Below, in pieces: positions 25,455 to 33,467 of a stretch of 39,716 nucleotides of DNA. The notes under the pieces are model-generated. The model was not told where the DNA came from and did not search any database. It was given only the letters and a program-made list of their open reading frames with translations. Location: the NCBI GenBank assembly GCA_964389805.1, contig CAYMFU010000208.1, forward strand, positions 1 to 39,716, given 5' to 3'. The translations under genes and the position numbers were made by a program. The DNA is from JAGTVG01 sp964389805 (GTDB taxonomy: Bacteria; Bacteroidota; Bacteroidia; Cytophagales; Cyclobacteriaceae). The first letter of the stretch is position 1. Each line of letters begins with the position of its first letter.

Positions 25455-25720
25455 ATTCTGATAAGAATAGAACAAGACATGGGGGCATCACGTATGTCCC
25501 CTCTCCTGTCTCTGTAATGTATAAAGAAACATACAGTATTGAAATCAATAAATCGGGCCGGCTTCAATATTACAAACAGTCCTACGACAAAAAAAGAATC
25601 CGAATAACGAAAACAGAATTTTCAAAAATTTACAATTCATCCAGGATAATGGCTATTGAACCAGTCCAGAGCACATCTCAATCCAACAATCATTTCCTTC
25701 TTAGGTTTTTTACTTACTAA
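25448..25720 (+). CDS. Small protein, unknown (second gene of cassette)
   Basis: I do not recognise this 90-aa protein. It is hydrophilic, rich in Tyr, Ser and Lys, with beta-like alternation around TYSIEINKSGRLQYYKQSYDKKRIRITKTEF (about 29-59). There is no signal peptide or membrane helix. The ATG overlaps the end of the previous gene by 7 bp. The stop codon lies in the left arm of a 10-bp inverted repeat whose right arm precedes tetR. Being translated from the same transcript as the 87-aa protein, the two may work as a pair. Confidence 0.6.
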   Translation: MLDSDKNRTRHGGITYVPSPVSVMYKETYSIEINKSGRLQYYKQSYDKKRIRITKTEFSKIYNSSRIMAIEPVQSTSQSNNHFLLRFFTY

Positions 25721-25760
25721 AAAATTCTTATATTTATTTTTTTAACGGTGTTTAGTAAGT
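25712..25760 (+). repeat. 10-bp inverted repeat between the cassette and tetR
   Basis: ACTTACTAAA (25712-25721) and TTTAGTAAGT (25751-25760) are exact reverse complements separated by 29 nt. The right arm ends 12 nt before the tetR ATG. In RNA it would form an AT-rich hairpin; in DNA the arms could be half-sites. The left arm also overlaps a small nested repeat, TTTTTTA/TAAAAAA (25706-25724). Confidence 0.45.
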
Positions 25761-25772
25761 TAACTCTGTGAA

Positions 25773-26357
25773 ATGGGAATATCCGAGCGTAAAAAAAGAG
25801 AAAGGGCAAAAATGCAAAAGCTCATTCTCGATACAGCCAACACACTTTTTTTAAAGGGCGGTCTGCAGAATATATCGATAAGAAAAATTGCCGAGAAAAT
25901 TGAGTACAGCCCCGCTACAATTTACCTGTATTTCAAGGATAAAAATGAAATCATTAATAGTTTAAGGGAAAAATCTGTCGATGACTTCATTAAAAAACTG
26001 GAGGAATATAGTTTTATAAAGGATCATTTTGGCAGACTAAAAAATTTGTCAAATAGCTGGGTAGAATTCACCATAATGCATCCGCAAAAATATCAACTGT
26101 TGTTCATAAAGAAGGAAAAGATAAGTGAAGATAAAATTTACACCTATTTAAGCGATATCCTTTTGAAAACGATCAGTGATAACCGGATACAAAGAATGCC
26201 TGTTCTCGAAGGCACAACCATTGTGATCTCATTTCTACATGGACTTTCTGAGATGGTGATGGCTAAAAAGTTTGACATTCGGTCAAAAGCTGAACTTAAA
26301 GAATTCGCAGAGAATATAATAAACCGCTTTTTAAACAGCCTAAGAGGTGGATATTAA
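25773..26357 (+). CDS. TetR/AcrR family transcriptional regulator
   Basis: The 194-aa protein has the N-terminal TetR helix-turn-helix: LILDTANTLFLKGGLQNISIRKIAEKIEYSPATIYLYFKDKNEII (about 17-61), with the recognition helix near SPATIYLYF. The C-terminal ligand domain is variable (about 70-190) and gives no clue to the effector. Most members are repressors released by a small ligand. It lies 52 nt after the second small cassette gene in the same orientation, so it may be cotranscribed and may bind the two 14-bp sites around the cassette promoter. The convergent DUF2452 gene ends 6 nt after its stop. Confidence 0.92.
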   Translation: MGISERKKRERAKMQKLILDTANTLFLKGGLQNISIRKIAEKIEYSPATIYLYFKDKNEIINSLREKSVDDFIKKLEEYSFIKDHFGRLKNLSNSWVEFTIMHPQKYQLLFIKKEKISEDKIYTYLSDILLKTISDNRIQRMPVLEGTTIVISFLHGLSEMVMAKKFDIRSKAELKEFAENIINRFLNSLRGGY

Positions 26358-26363
26358 AGGCCC

Positions 26364-26822
26364 TTACTCCGATCCCTTTTCCAGCACATCCCAGGTGTGA
26401 TCCGATAGTAATTTTATGGTAGCCAAATATTTTTTATAAGGAATAGTGCTTCCCCATTCTTTCGGACTGATCATGGACAATATGTTTGTCCTATCTTCTT
26501 TCTCGTATAGATAATATATATGGTTTATTATGGGCTCGAAATTGATTCTTGATAAATATATTTTTTCTGAAACCTCTACCCTTTTCTTTATTTCCTCAGC
26601 CTGACTGACCAATAATTGCATTTGTTCATAAAGTTGGGACATTTCCCTTTGAGTCTGATCCCTCATGGCCATCATCGCCCTTCCCTTGATTTTTCCCTTA
26701 TCTTCCGGTTTCACGACCGCGCTTCCAATGTGGTGCGGAAAGCTTATGGTTCCCGGAATATCAGTTATTTTATCCTTATCAATAGGGTTTGTATTCTTTT
26801 TTATATGTTTCCTCTTGCTCAC
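26364..26822 (-). CDS. DUF2452 domain protein
   Basis: The 152-aa protein matches the DUF2452 pattern as I know it: NPIDKDKITDIPGTISFPHHIGSAVVKPEDKGKIKGRAMMAM near the start (about 11-52), then a helical middle with QMQLLVSQAEEIKKRVEVSEKIYLS and a compact end (EWGSTIPYKKYLATIKLLSDHTWDVLE). It is cytoplasmic with no signal peptide. Function is not established for the family. The start codon is GTG at 26820-26822. It follows the 49-aa membrane ORF by 28 nt and the OmpA gene upstream, so these three may form one transcript. Confidence 0.82.
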   Translation of the reverse strand: MSKRKHIKKNTNPIDKDKITDIPGTISFPHHIGSAVVKPEDKGKIKGRAMMAMRDQTQREMSQLYEQMQLLVSQAEEIKKRVEVSEKIYLSRINFEPIINHIYYLYEKEDRTNILSMISPKEWGSTIPYKKYLATIKLLSDHTWDVLEKGSE

Positions 26823-26850
26823 TTATTTGAGTTTATTAAAAATCAATGGT

Positions 26851-27000
26851 TTATATTCTATTTTCAGATGGTTCAATTTTATTCTTCTTCTCAGGACTAC
26901 CAGGAAAAGTAGTTTTTCTTGAAAAATCATATATGAAGTACAATATGATCATTAAAAAGAGCATGGCAATAAGCAGAAATATAAACTTCGAGCGCTTCAA
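26851..27000 (-). CDS. Small single-pass membrane protein
   Basis: A 49-codon ORF lies in the gap between the OmpA and DUF2452 genes. It starts at TTG (26998-27000), 4 nt after the OmpA stop codon, and ends with TAA at 26851-26853. The protein begins KRSKF, then a hydrophobic helix of about 19 residues (about 6-24), then the short polar tail YDFSRKTTFPGSPEKKNKIEPSENRI. That composition (positive N-terminus, one helix, hydrophilic tail) is what a real small membrane protein would show. No ATG gives the full helix; the alternative ATG at codon 13 would cut it. Function unknown. Confidence 0.55.
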   Translation of the reverse strand: MKRSKFIFLLIAMLFLMIILYFIYDFSRKTTFPGSPEKKNKIEPSENRI

Positions 27001-27004
27001 GGGA

Positions 27005-28612
27005 TCAAGGGGATTGGCTCTCAATAATCTTAAATTCCACCCTTCTGTTCAGTCTTCTGGTTTCTTCGGATTTGTTACTTGCAACCGGTTCTGCGCCTCC
27101 ATATCCTTTCCCCAGAATCCGGTCTTCATCAATGCCTTTTTCAACGAGATATTGTTTTACTACATCTACCCTTTCCTGAGAAAGAATAACATTTTTCTTG
27201 GCGTTTCCTACATTGTCAGTATGCCCGCTTAATTCAATCATAATTTCAGGATTATCTATCATCATCCTGTAAACAATATCTAATTCAACATACGAACTAT
27301 CAATCAGATTAGACGAAGCCCGGTGAAACAATACATTATTTAGTTTAAAGACCTTGCCTACTTCAAGGGGTTCCAGGTAATAATTTTTCAGGATCAGGTT
27401 TTGTTCATATTCCGAAATACTTACTGCTTCTTCTACATTCATAAATCCTTTCGCCCCTACCCGGATCATAAAATCCTCATCTGAGGAAATATTAAGTTGA
27501 AATTCTCCTGAACCTGTATCAGTGTCAATAGATGCAATTTCAGTTTCACTATTCAAATACACAGCCACCGACGCCATTAAGGGTTCATTGTTTTGTGCAT
27601 TAAAAACTTTTCCCTGTATAATATGAACGTTCTTTTCAACAATTGTCTCCTGAATTACCTCATCCTCTGCAAGGATAGTTTCTTCGACCGGAACAATGAC
27701 ATCCTCCGGCAGCAATTTGTAATATTTAAGATCTCCATATCCATCGCTATTTTGTGTTGAACAAAATATCACTTCATCGCTACCGGGAACGACAAAATAA
27801 TACATTTCCCTTCCCTTAGTATTGATGGGCTGACCAAGATTTACAGGTGTAGACCAGTTTTTCCATGTGTCATCAAGCCTTTTGCTAATAAACAGATCCA
27901 TACTTCCATGTCCACCAAGCCCATTACTAGAAAAGATAAGTGTACGATTGTCGGCAGATAGAAATGGAGTTTTTTCCTGGTAATTGGTATTTATTATAGA
28001 GCCGAGGTTTTTTACATCTGTCCACGAACCATCTGTTTTCCGAAAACTTACATAGATATCTTCAGCACCCCTTGTACCATAGGTTTCGACGGAGTGTAGC
28101 ATAATGTTTCCATCATAGGAAAGACAAGCACTATATTGGTCGGAGTAATTCTTGTAATACGGAATATCCACAGGTTCAGGGAAAGTCCAGTTCTTATTAT
28201 TGAAATGCGATATAGAAATCCCTTTGGTCTTGGCCTTTTTAGTTCCAGGAAGATAATGGCCGGAAAGATAGAGCGTATTTCCTCTATTTGTATAACCGAT
28301 AATCGAATTATACTGCTTGCTATTAAGAGGTTCTCCCGGATTGATGGGGGCCATCCAGGTTCCAGCACTATCTTTTTTCGAAATCCATATATCCCCAGGA
28401 TCTTTTGCACCTCCCATGTTGGAAGGATGCTTAGCCAAGGTAAAATAAAGCGTTTGTCCGTCCGGACTTAATATTGGTGATTGTTCATCATAAGAGGAGT
28501 TAATCTTTGGCCCTACCCCAAGTACCTGATATCTTCCGGTCTGGCTGTACGATGAATTAAAAAATAAAATAAAAAATAAAAAACATAAAAATATAAGCCC
28601 TGTCTGCTTCAT
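27005..28612 (-). CDS. OmpA family protein with PD40 beta-propeller repeats
   Basis: The 535-aa protein has a signal peptide (about 1-24) and then PD40/WD40-like repeats (about 35-300), in which 'SPDGQTLYFT', 'SYDGNIML', 'SADNRTLIFSSNGLGGHGSMDLFIS' and 'VPGSDEVIFCSTQNSDGYGDLKYY' recur. A carboxypeptidase-regulatory-like beta domain follows (about 325-405, IQGKVFNAQNNEPLMASVAVYLN). The C-terminus is the OmpA peptidoglycan-binding domain (about 430-530) with IELSGHTDNVGNAKKNVILSQERVDVVKQYL. This architecture is common in Bacteroidota and is probably periplasmic, tethering the cell wall to the outer membrane. The 49-aa ORF and DUF2452 follow. Confidence 0.92.
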   Translation of the reverse strand: MKQTGLIFLCFLFFILFFNSSYSQTGRYQVLGVGPKINSSYDEQSPILSPDGQTLYFTLAKHPSNMGGAKDPGDIWISKKDSAGTWMAPINPGEPLNSKQYNSIIGYTNRGNTLYLSGHYLPGTKKAKTKGISISHFNNKNWTFPEPVDIPYYKNYSDQYSACLSYDGNIMLHSVETYGTRGAEDIYVSFRKTDGSWTDVKNLGSIINTNYQEKTPFLSADNRTLIFSSNGLGGHGSMDLFISKRLDDTWKNWSTPVNLGQPINTKGREMYYFVVPGSDEVIFCSTQNSDGYGDLKYYKLLPEDVIVPVEETILAEDEVIQETIVEKNVHIIQGKVFNAQNNEPLMASVAVYLNSETEIASIDTDTGSGEFQLNISSDEDFMIRVGAKGFMNVEEAVSISEYEQNLILKNYYLEPLEVGKVFKLNNVLFHRASSNLIDSSYVELDIVYRMMIDNPEIMIELSGHTDNVGNAKKNVILSQERVDVVKQYLVEKGIDEDRILGKGYGGAEPVASNKSEETRRLNRRVEFKIIESQSP

Positions 28613-28692
28613 GATAAAAATATTTAATTAATCAAAATTCATCAAAAAAACCTTAATTTCCCATAAATCTACAAATTTGAATATTGATTTCA

Positions 28693-29286
28693 TCAGCGTT
28701 TACTAATCCAGGGATTTTTATTTATATAAAATCTCCAAGGTAACTCTGCATCTTCGCCAGCATAATCAACGCCTATCCTCGTTGTTTCGACAATGTTTAT
28801 CTCTTTTAAACCCAGCTGGTTGTGCTCTAACCATACCTTTCTTCCAGTGAGATCTTCACCATAAAAACTTTTATCAATTCCCATAGCTTTTGATAATGAG
28901 CCTGGTCCCGAGGTAATTCTTTCGTGAGTATTTTTTCCCCGCCTTTCCTTCATGGTATCTAATCCAGATAAGGGTTCCAGAGCCCTTATCAAAACAGCAT
29001 CCGCCTTATCCGCTTCATTAGTAACAATATTGAACAAATAATGCATACCATAAATCAGATATACATAGGCTTTACCCCCAGCCTCAAACATCACCTTATT
29101 CCTTTTGGTCAGTCTGTTGGGATATGCATGGCTTGCTTTGTCAATAGAACCACAATACGCCTCGGTCTCAACTATAATTCCTGAAGTAATTTTATTTTCG
29201 ATTTTTGTGCATAGAACTGCACCTAGTAAATCTTGTGCAATCTGAACTACATCATTACGTAAGTAAAAATCCTTCTTGATTATCAT
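28693..29286 (-). CDS. mpg: 3-methyladenine DNA glycosylase (AAG/Mpg family)
   Basis: The protein, about 197 aa from ATG 29286, is a monofunctional alkyladenine glycosylase of the AAG/MPG type. Conserved blocks are AQDLLGAVLC, GIIVETEAYCGSIDKASHAY (catalytic Glu in the E-x-E/T-EAY motif), NKVMFEAGGKAYVYLIYGMHYLFNIVTN and the C-terminal 'TSGPGSLSKAMGID'. It removes 3-methyladenine and related lesions from DNA to start base-excision repair. An in-frame GTG at 29292 would add two residues, but the ATG is preferred. The gene is divergent from the DUF2911 gene, with no clear promoter of the TAnnTTTG type. Confidence 0.92.
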   Translation of the reverse strand: MIIKKDFYLRNDVVQIAQDLLGAVLCTKIENKITSGIIVETEAYCGSIDKASHAYPNRLTKRNKVMFEAGGKAYVYLIYGMHYLFNIVTNEADKADAVLIRALEPLSGLDTMKERRGKNTHERITSGPGSLSKAMGIDKSFYGEDLTGRKVWLEHNQLGLKEINIVETTRIGVDYAGEDAELPWRFYINKNPWISKR

Positions 29287-29386
29287 GTGCACGTAAAATT
29301 AAAATATCCCCTCTTAATTCTGAAAAAATAGAAATTAAGTATTAATATAGTAAGTTATTTTAAATTTAAAACATAAATTATAACCT

Positions 29387-30250
29387 ATGAGTATTGCTAA
29401 AAAATCAAATAATATACTGATATTCAGCATATTATTAACATTAACTTTATCTGTTACTTTAAGTGCGCAACAAATACAGATGCCAGCAGCAAGTCCATCG
29501 TCTGAAGTACAAGAGACTGTCGGCTTGACAGACATTTCAATTGTTTATTCCAGGCCAAGTGTTAAGGAAAGGGTAATATTTGGCGACCTGGTCCCATATG
29601 GAAAACTATGGAGAACTGGTGCAAATATGGCCACAAAAATTACATTTAGTGAAGATGTTAAAATTGAAGGTAAAGAACTTGCAGCGGGTTCATATTCTTT
29701 CTTTACTATTCCGGGAGAAAGTGAATGGACTTTGATATTCAATACAGTTGCCGATCAACCTGGCTCAGCTCAATATGATGAATCAAAAGATGCGTTGCGT
29801 GTAACCGTAAGCTCCGAGAAAATGCAAGGCAGTGTCGAAACTTTGATGATTGGTGTTAATTCTATCCGCAACGATCACGCATACCTCTTGGTTGCCTGGG
29901 AAAATACAATTGTGGGCGCGAAAGTAGAAGTTAACACCGATGAAGCCGTTATGGCAAGCATTAAGCGGGCATTGGATCCTGCAAGTGATGCTGGGAAATA
30001 CTGGGCAGCAGCAAACTACTATTTTGAGACGGATCGTGAACTGGACAAGGCGCTTGAGTGGGTTAACAAGTCAATCGAGCTGGGTAACAATCGTTTCTGG
30101 GTTGTACACATGAAGGCCAAAATCCAGAAGAAAATGGGAGATTGCAGCGCTGCAGTTACGACAGCTGAAGAATCCAAAAAAATGGCGCAGGAAGCCAGTA
30201 ATGATGATTACGTTGCTCTGAATGATAAACTTATTGCCAGTTGCAATTAA
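29387..30250 (+). CDS. DUF2911 secreted protein
   Basis: The 287-aa protein has a signal peptide (about 1-28, cleavage near LSAQQ). The DUF2911 domain (about 32-175) is clear from SSEVQETVGLTDISIVYSRPSVKERVIFGDLVPYGKLWRTGANMATKI and 'GSYSFFTIPGESEWTLIFN'. The C-terminal third is helical with a TPR-like look (KYWAAANYYFETDRELDKALEWVNKSIELGNN). DUF2911 proteins are frequent, exported and uncharacterised in Bacteroidota. Two Cys near the end could form a disulfide. A strong terminator lies 32 nt after the stop, so the gene is monocistronic. Confidence 0.88.
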   Translation: MSIAKKSNNILIFSILLTLTLSVTLSAQQIQMPAASPSSEVQETVGLTDISIVYSRPSVKERVIFGDLVPYGKLWRTGANMATKITFSEDVKIEGKELAAGSYSFFTIPGESEWTLIFNTVADQPGSAQYDESKDALRVTVSSEKMQGSVETLMIGVNSIRNDHAYLLVAWENTIVGAKVEVNTDEAVMASIKRALDPASDAGKYWAAANYYFETDRELDKALEWVNKSIELGNNRFWVVHMKAKIQKKMGDCSAAVTTAEESKKMAQEASNDDYVALNDKLIASCN

Positions 30251-30282
30251 ATCTGGAAGGCTTTAATCCTACATTATATGAT

Positions 30283-30311
30283 AAAAAGGCTGTCTCATGA
30301 TGGCCTTTTTT
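30283..30311 (+). terminator. Rho-independent terminator of the DUF2911 gene
   Basis: AAAAAGGC (30283-30290) pairs with GCCTTTTT (30303-30310), plus one G-U pair inside, and a run of T follows. The A-run before the stem gives it partial function in the opposite direction too. Confidence 0.85.
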
Positions 30312-30476
30312 GTTTATATCATCCTGAGTAAAGTAAAACAAACGAATGGATGTTTTCCAGCTAAATGAATTCCTCACGTACAAAGATGTTCATTCAATAA
30401 GGCTATAATGTTAGGCAAGATCGAATGATTAACTGCCCTGTTGATTTGTTTTTATGCTCCCAAGTGAGCTACCCCT

Positions 30477-32189
30477 TTAAGCTGCTTTAGATCCTGAGAG
30501 ACCAGCTGTTACCCGATCGATAATCCATCCGATCAGAATTGTCAAAGCGCAGCCGATAGCATTATACCATAAATAACCAATCTCAATTACCTCGAAAGTA
30601 TTTAATAAATGAAGGCCAATTACAAAGATCTCAGCTATTAATGCGCCAATAAATATGGAAGTGCCCCGAATTGACTTAATGAAGAAAGCAACGATAAATA
30701 TGCCCAGTATGGTTCCATAAAAAATAGAGCCCACGATATTTACCGCTTCTATCAGATTCTCCGATTGCCTGGCAATGAAGGCAAACATTATAGCGATCAA
30801 TCCCCACATAGCAGTTGCAAGTTTCGATATGACTACATAATGCTGATCACTCCCCTTTGGCCTGAGCAACCTTTTATAAAAGTCAATTACAGTCGTGGAA
30901 GCAAGCGCATTTAATTCACTTGCCGTTGAAGACATGGCAGCTGAAAATATGACCGCGATCAATAGCCCGATAATCCCCTTGGGCAGATAATTCATAATAA
31001 AAGTGATAAAAACATAATCTGAATCCTTTGTTTCAGCTTCCGGATCTATTGACGTAATAAGATCTTTTACTTCTTCTTTTAATATCTTTGATTCATCATT
31101 TAATGCTACTGCCTTGTCAGTCAATCTCTGCACTTCAATAGAATTATCCGCATCATATGCATCTGACAGTTCCAGTAGTGTTTCTTTCTTATCTGAAAAG
31201 TTGCGTTCGTGTCTTTCCTGAAGGTTTTTATATTCTGATGTATTTTCAATAGTTTCGACTATGCCTCCTTCCTTAAAATACAGGGGAGGTTGAATAAACT
31301 GATAAAAAACAAAAACCATTACACCTACAAATAGTATAAAAAATTGCATGGGAACCTTCAGGAGAGCGTTGAACATCAGCCCCATCCGGCTTTCAGTAAT
31401 ATTCTTTCCTGCGAGGTATCTCTGGACTTGCGATTGATCAGTTCCAAAATAGGACATGGCTAGAAATAATCCCCCAGTGATACCTGACCAGAAGGTGTAC
31501 CTCTCGCTGAAATCAAATGAAAAATCAATCGCATTCAATTTGCCCAGCTTCCCGGCTATTTTTATGGAATCCATAAAGCTGACTTGTTCCGGGAAATAGC
31601 TTATGATAAGATAAAAGGCAATGAACATCCCGAACATAATGATAGCCATCTGGTATTTCTGTGTGAGGCTGACCGCTTTAGTACCACCAGATACGGTATA
31701 AACGATGACCAGGAGTCCAACAAGTAATATTGTAAAACTCAAGTCCCATCCTATGATAGTTGACAATATAATTGCAGGTGCATAGATTGTAATGCCTGCG
31801 GCAAGGCCTCTTTGTAATAGGAACAAAAATGCCCCGAGTATCCTTGTTTTCAGATCAAACCGGCTCTCAAGATACTCATATGCTGTATATACCTTAAGTT
31901 TGTAATATATAGGAATGAATACAGCTGAAATTATGATCAATGCAATAGGGAGCCCGAAATAATTCTGGACAAATCTCAGTCCATCTTCATATGCCTGTCC
32001 GGGAGTTGACAAAAAAGTAATAGCACTTGCCTGTGTGGCCATCACGGACAAACCGATGGTCCCCCATTTCATACTCTTGTCACCCAGCAGATATCCTTCG
32101 ATATTTTTGCTTCCCCGGGTTTTCCATACACCATAAATGACTATGAATCCCAGTGTTCCAAAAAGCACAATTAGGTCAATACTACTCAT
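30477..32189 (-). CDS. Sodium:solute symporter (SSS family)
   Basis: The 570-aa membrane protein has about 13 hydrophobic helices and fits the sodium:solute symporter family: EGYLLGDKSMKWGTIGLSVMATQASAITFLSTPG near the start, and 'FSAAMSSTASELNALASTTVIDFYKRLL' in the second half, which forms the Na+ site region. The substrate is not readable. A hydrophilic segment of about 84 residues (308-391), with a charged coiled-coil character, is inserted between two helices. It is the last gene of a minus-strand group, after a histidine phosphatase and a frameshifted small membrane ORF whose stop codon overlaps its ATG as ATGA. Confidence 0.92.
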   Translation of the reverse strand: MSSIDLIVLFGTLGFIVIYGVWKTRGSKNIEGYLLGDKSMKWGTIGLSVMATQASAITFLSTPGQAYEDGLRFVQNYFGLPIALIIISAVFIPIYYKLKVYTAYEYLESRFDLKTRILGAFLFLLQRGLAAGITIYAPAIILSTIIGWDLSFTILLVGLLVIVYTVSGGTKAVSLTQKYQMAIIMFGMFIAFYLIISYFPEQVSFMDSIKIAGKLGKLNAIDFSFDFSERYTFWSGITGGLFLAMSYFGTDQSQVQRYLAGKNITESRMGLMFNALLKVPMQFFILFVGVMVFVFYQFIQPPLYFKEGGIVETIENTSEYKNLQERHERNFSDKKETLLELSDAYDADNSIEVQRLTDKAVALNDESKILKEEVKDLITSIDPEAETKDSDYVFITFIMNYLPKGIIGLLIAVIFSAAMSSTASELNALASTTVIDFYKRLLRPKGSDQHYVVISKLATAMWGLIAIMFAFIARQSENLIEAVNIVGSIFYGTILGIFIVAFFIKSIRGTSIFIGALIAEIFVIGLHLLNTFEVIEIGYLWYNAIGCALTILIGWIIDRVTAGLSGSKAA

Positions 32190-32327
32190 GAAAAACTTTT
32201 GGTGAACCAGTAAAAAAGGATGATCAAAATAATCAGATTCCCAAGAACAAACAGGTAAATCTGCTTCCAGTTTTTAAAGAAAGGAGGCTTTTTATCTAAA
32301 GTTGATTTATCTTCTGAGTTTTGCATT
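32186..32327 (-). pseudogene. Frameshifted small membrane protein, symporter partner
   Basis: In frame 0 an ATG at 32325-32327 codes MQNSEDKSTLDKKPPFL and then hits TAA (32274-32276). In the next frame the coding sense continues as FFKNWKQIYLFVLGN, then LIILIILFYWFTKSFS, and ends with TGA overlapping the symporter ATG by 4 bp. Removing a single base in the TTTT run (32280-32283) restores one 46-aa ORF with a single membrane helix. Such small proteins upstream of SSS symporters are a pattern I recall in this phylum. Causes could be a sequencing or assembly error, a true mutation, or +1 frameshifting at CTT-TAA. I cannot separate these. Confidence 0.6.
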
Positions 32328-32330
32328 CAT

Positions 32331-32990
32331 TTAATCAGTCGGGACAATAGTAGATTTAAATCCATTTAAATGGGCTATATCGTTTCTTTTCTCAATTTCA
32401 AAACCTTGCCCATTATAGTTCAATACATATAAACTCAGGTTCTCGTGCTCGAAGTTGTCCATTTTAGAAACCGAATGACCAGTTATCCATGCTAATAGGA
32501 TCTTCATTGCTCTTCCGTGCATGCAAACCAAAACATTCTTTTCACCATTTTCCATGATCTGGCTGATCGCTGCTTCCTGTCTTGTTTTTACTTCCACGGG
32601 ACTTTCCCCACCTTCCAATTTATTATGTATATTACCGTCTTTCCAGGATCTGATCATTCCAAAATACAATTTATTGCTTTCCGGACTGAAAGGAACACCT
32701 TCTGATTTGCCCCAACTGATCTCGTTAAGACCAGGCAAAATTTGATGAGGAATACCTTTATCAATGAAATTCTTTACCGACTGAATGGTTCTTCTTAGTG
32801 AAGATGTATAGACCTTTTCGAAAGGAAAATCTTGATAAGCATCAAAAAACAACTGGGATTGTTTATATCCGTTTTCATTAAGTTCAGAATTCACACCACT
32901 TCCCTGAACAACACCTGTCCTGTTATATTCCGTCTCACCGTGACGAACCAGATAAATTTTTTTTGATGCCAATTTCTTTTTTTGCGCCAA
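32331..32990 (-). CDS. Histidine phosphatase superfamily protein
   Basis: The 219-aa cytoplasmic protein carries the phosphoglycerate-mutase-like motif YLVRHGETEYN (13-23), with His17 as the phospho-acceptor. SSLRRTIQSVKNF and LNEISWGKSEG follow, and the second active-site His is in VCMHGRAMKILLAWI (about 155-169). This branch removes phosphate from small molecules such as alpha-ribazole phosphate or sugar phosphates; the substrate is not readable. The small frameshifted ORF begins 3 nt after its stop and the symporter follows. It is divergent from the thioesterase. Confidence 0.88.
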   Translation of the reverse strand: MAQKKKLASKKIYLVRHGETEYNRTGVVQGSGVNSELNENGYKQSQLFFDAYQDFPFEKVYTSSLRRTIQSVKNFIDKGIPHQILPGLNEISWGKSEGVPFSPESNKLYFGMIRSWKDGNIHNKLEGGESPVEVKTRQEAAISQIMENGEKNVLVCMHGRAMKILLAWITGHSVSKMDNFEHENLSLYVLNYNGQGFEIEKRNDIAHLNGFKSTIVPTD

Positions 32991-33026
32991 AGATTTATAT
33001 ATTTCACTTCATTTGCAAATAAACGT

Positions 33027-33455
33027 ATGATCAATCCAAATATTACTATAGATATTCTAAATGAATCCAGTAAAAATTCAATGGTTGAACACCTGGGCAT
33101 TATTTACACTGATATAGGCAAAGAGTATATCACTGCAAAAATGCCCGTGGATAACAGAACTCATCAACCGTACGGATTGCTGCATGGCGGCGCTTCAGTA
33201 GCCCTTGCCGAGACTTTAGGTAGTGTGGCAGCAACTTTCAGTGCGGATTATGAAAAATACACTTGCGTTGGCATTGAAATTAATGCAAACCATGTTAAAA
33301 GCGTGACTGACGGCTGGGTTACTGGAACTGCCAACCCATTGCATATAGGAAAGTCCACCCAAATTTGGCAAATAATAATAAAGAATGAATCAGGAGAACT
33401 TGTTTGTGTAAGTAGATTAACTTTGGCAGTGATAAAAAAAAGCAACAATAGTTGA
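33027..33455 (+). CDS. menI: Hotdog-fold thioesterase, probably DHNA-CoA hydrolase
   Basis: The 142-aa protein (from ATG 33027) is a PaaI/YdiI-type hotdog thioesterase. The central helix motif is GLLHGGASVALAETLGSVAA (about 50-69), with His53-Gly-Gly and Glu62 as the catalytic residues. ATG 33027 is chosen over an in-frame TTG at 32982, which would overlap the divergent phosphatase gene. The isochorismate synthase gene lies directly downstream, so the most natural role is hydrolysis of 1,4-dihydroxy-2-naphthoyl-CoA in menaquinone synthesis. That specific role is inferred from context. The single stop codon TGA is in frame with the next gene. Confidence 0.75.
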   Translation: MINPNITIDILNESSKNSMVEHLGIIYTDIGKEYITAKMPVDNRTHQPYGLLHGGASVALAETLGSVAATFSADYEKYTCVGIEINANHVKSVTDGWVTGTANPLHIGKSTQIWQIIIKNESGELVCVSRLTLAVIKKSNNS

Positions 33456-33467
33456 ATTGTAATTGCC

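Noticed and set aside
26616..27232. Three overlapping plus-strand frames (98, 85 and 128 codons) in the OmpA-DUF2452 region
   Set aside because: They are antisense to recognisable genes and to the 49-aa membrane ORF, and have no family features.
33008..33023. Back-to-back -7-like boxes around ATTTGCAAAT between the phosphatase and thioesterase genes
   Set aside because: Both boxes have one mismatch and neither has a TTTG element at the right spacing.
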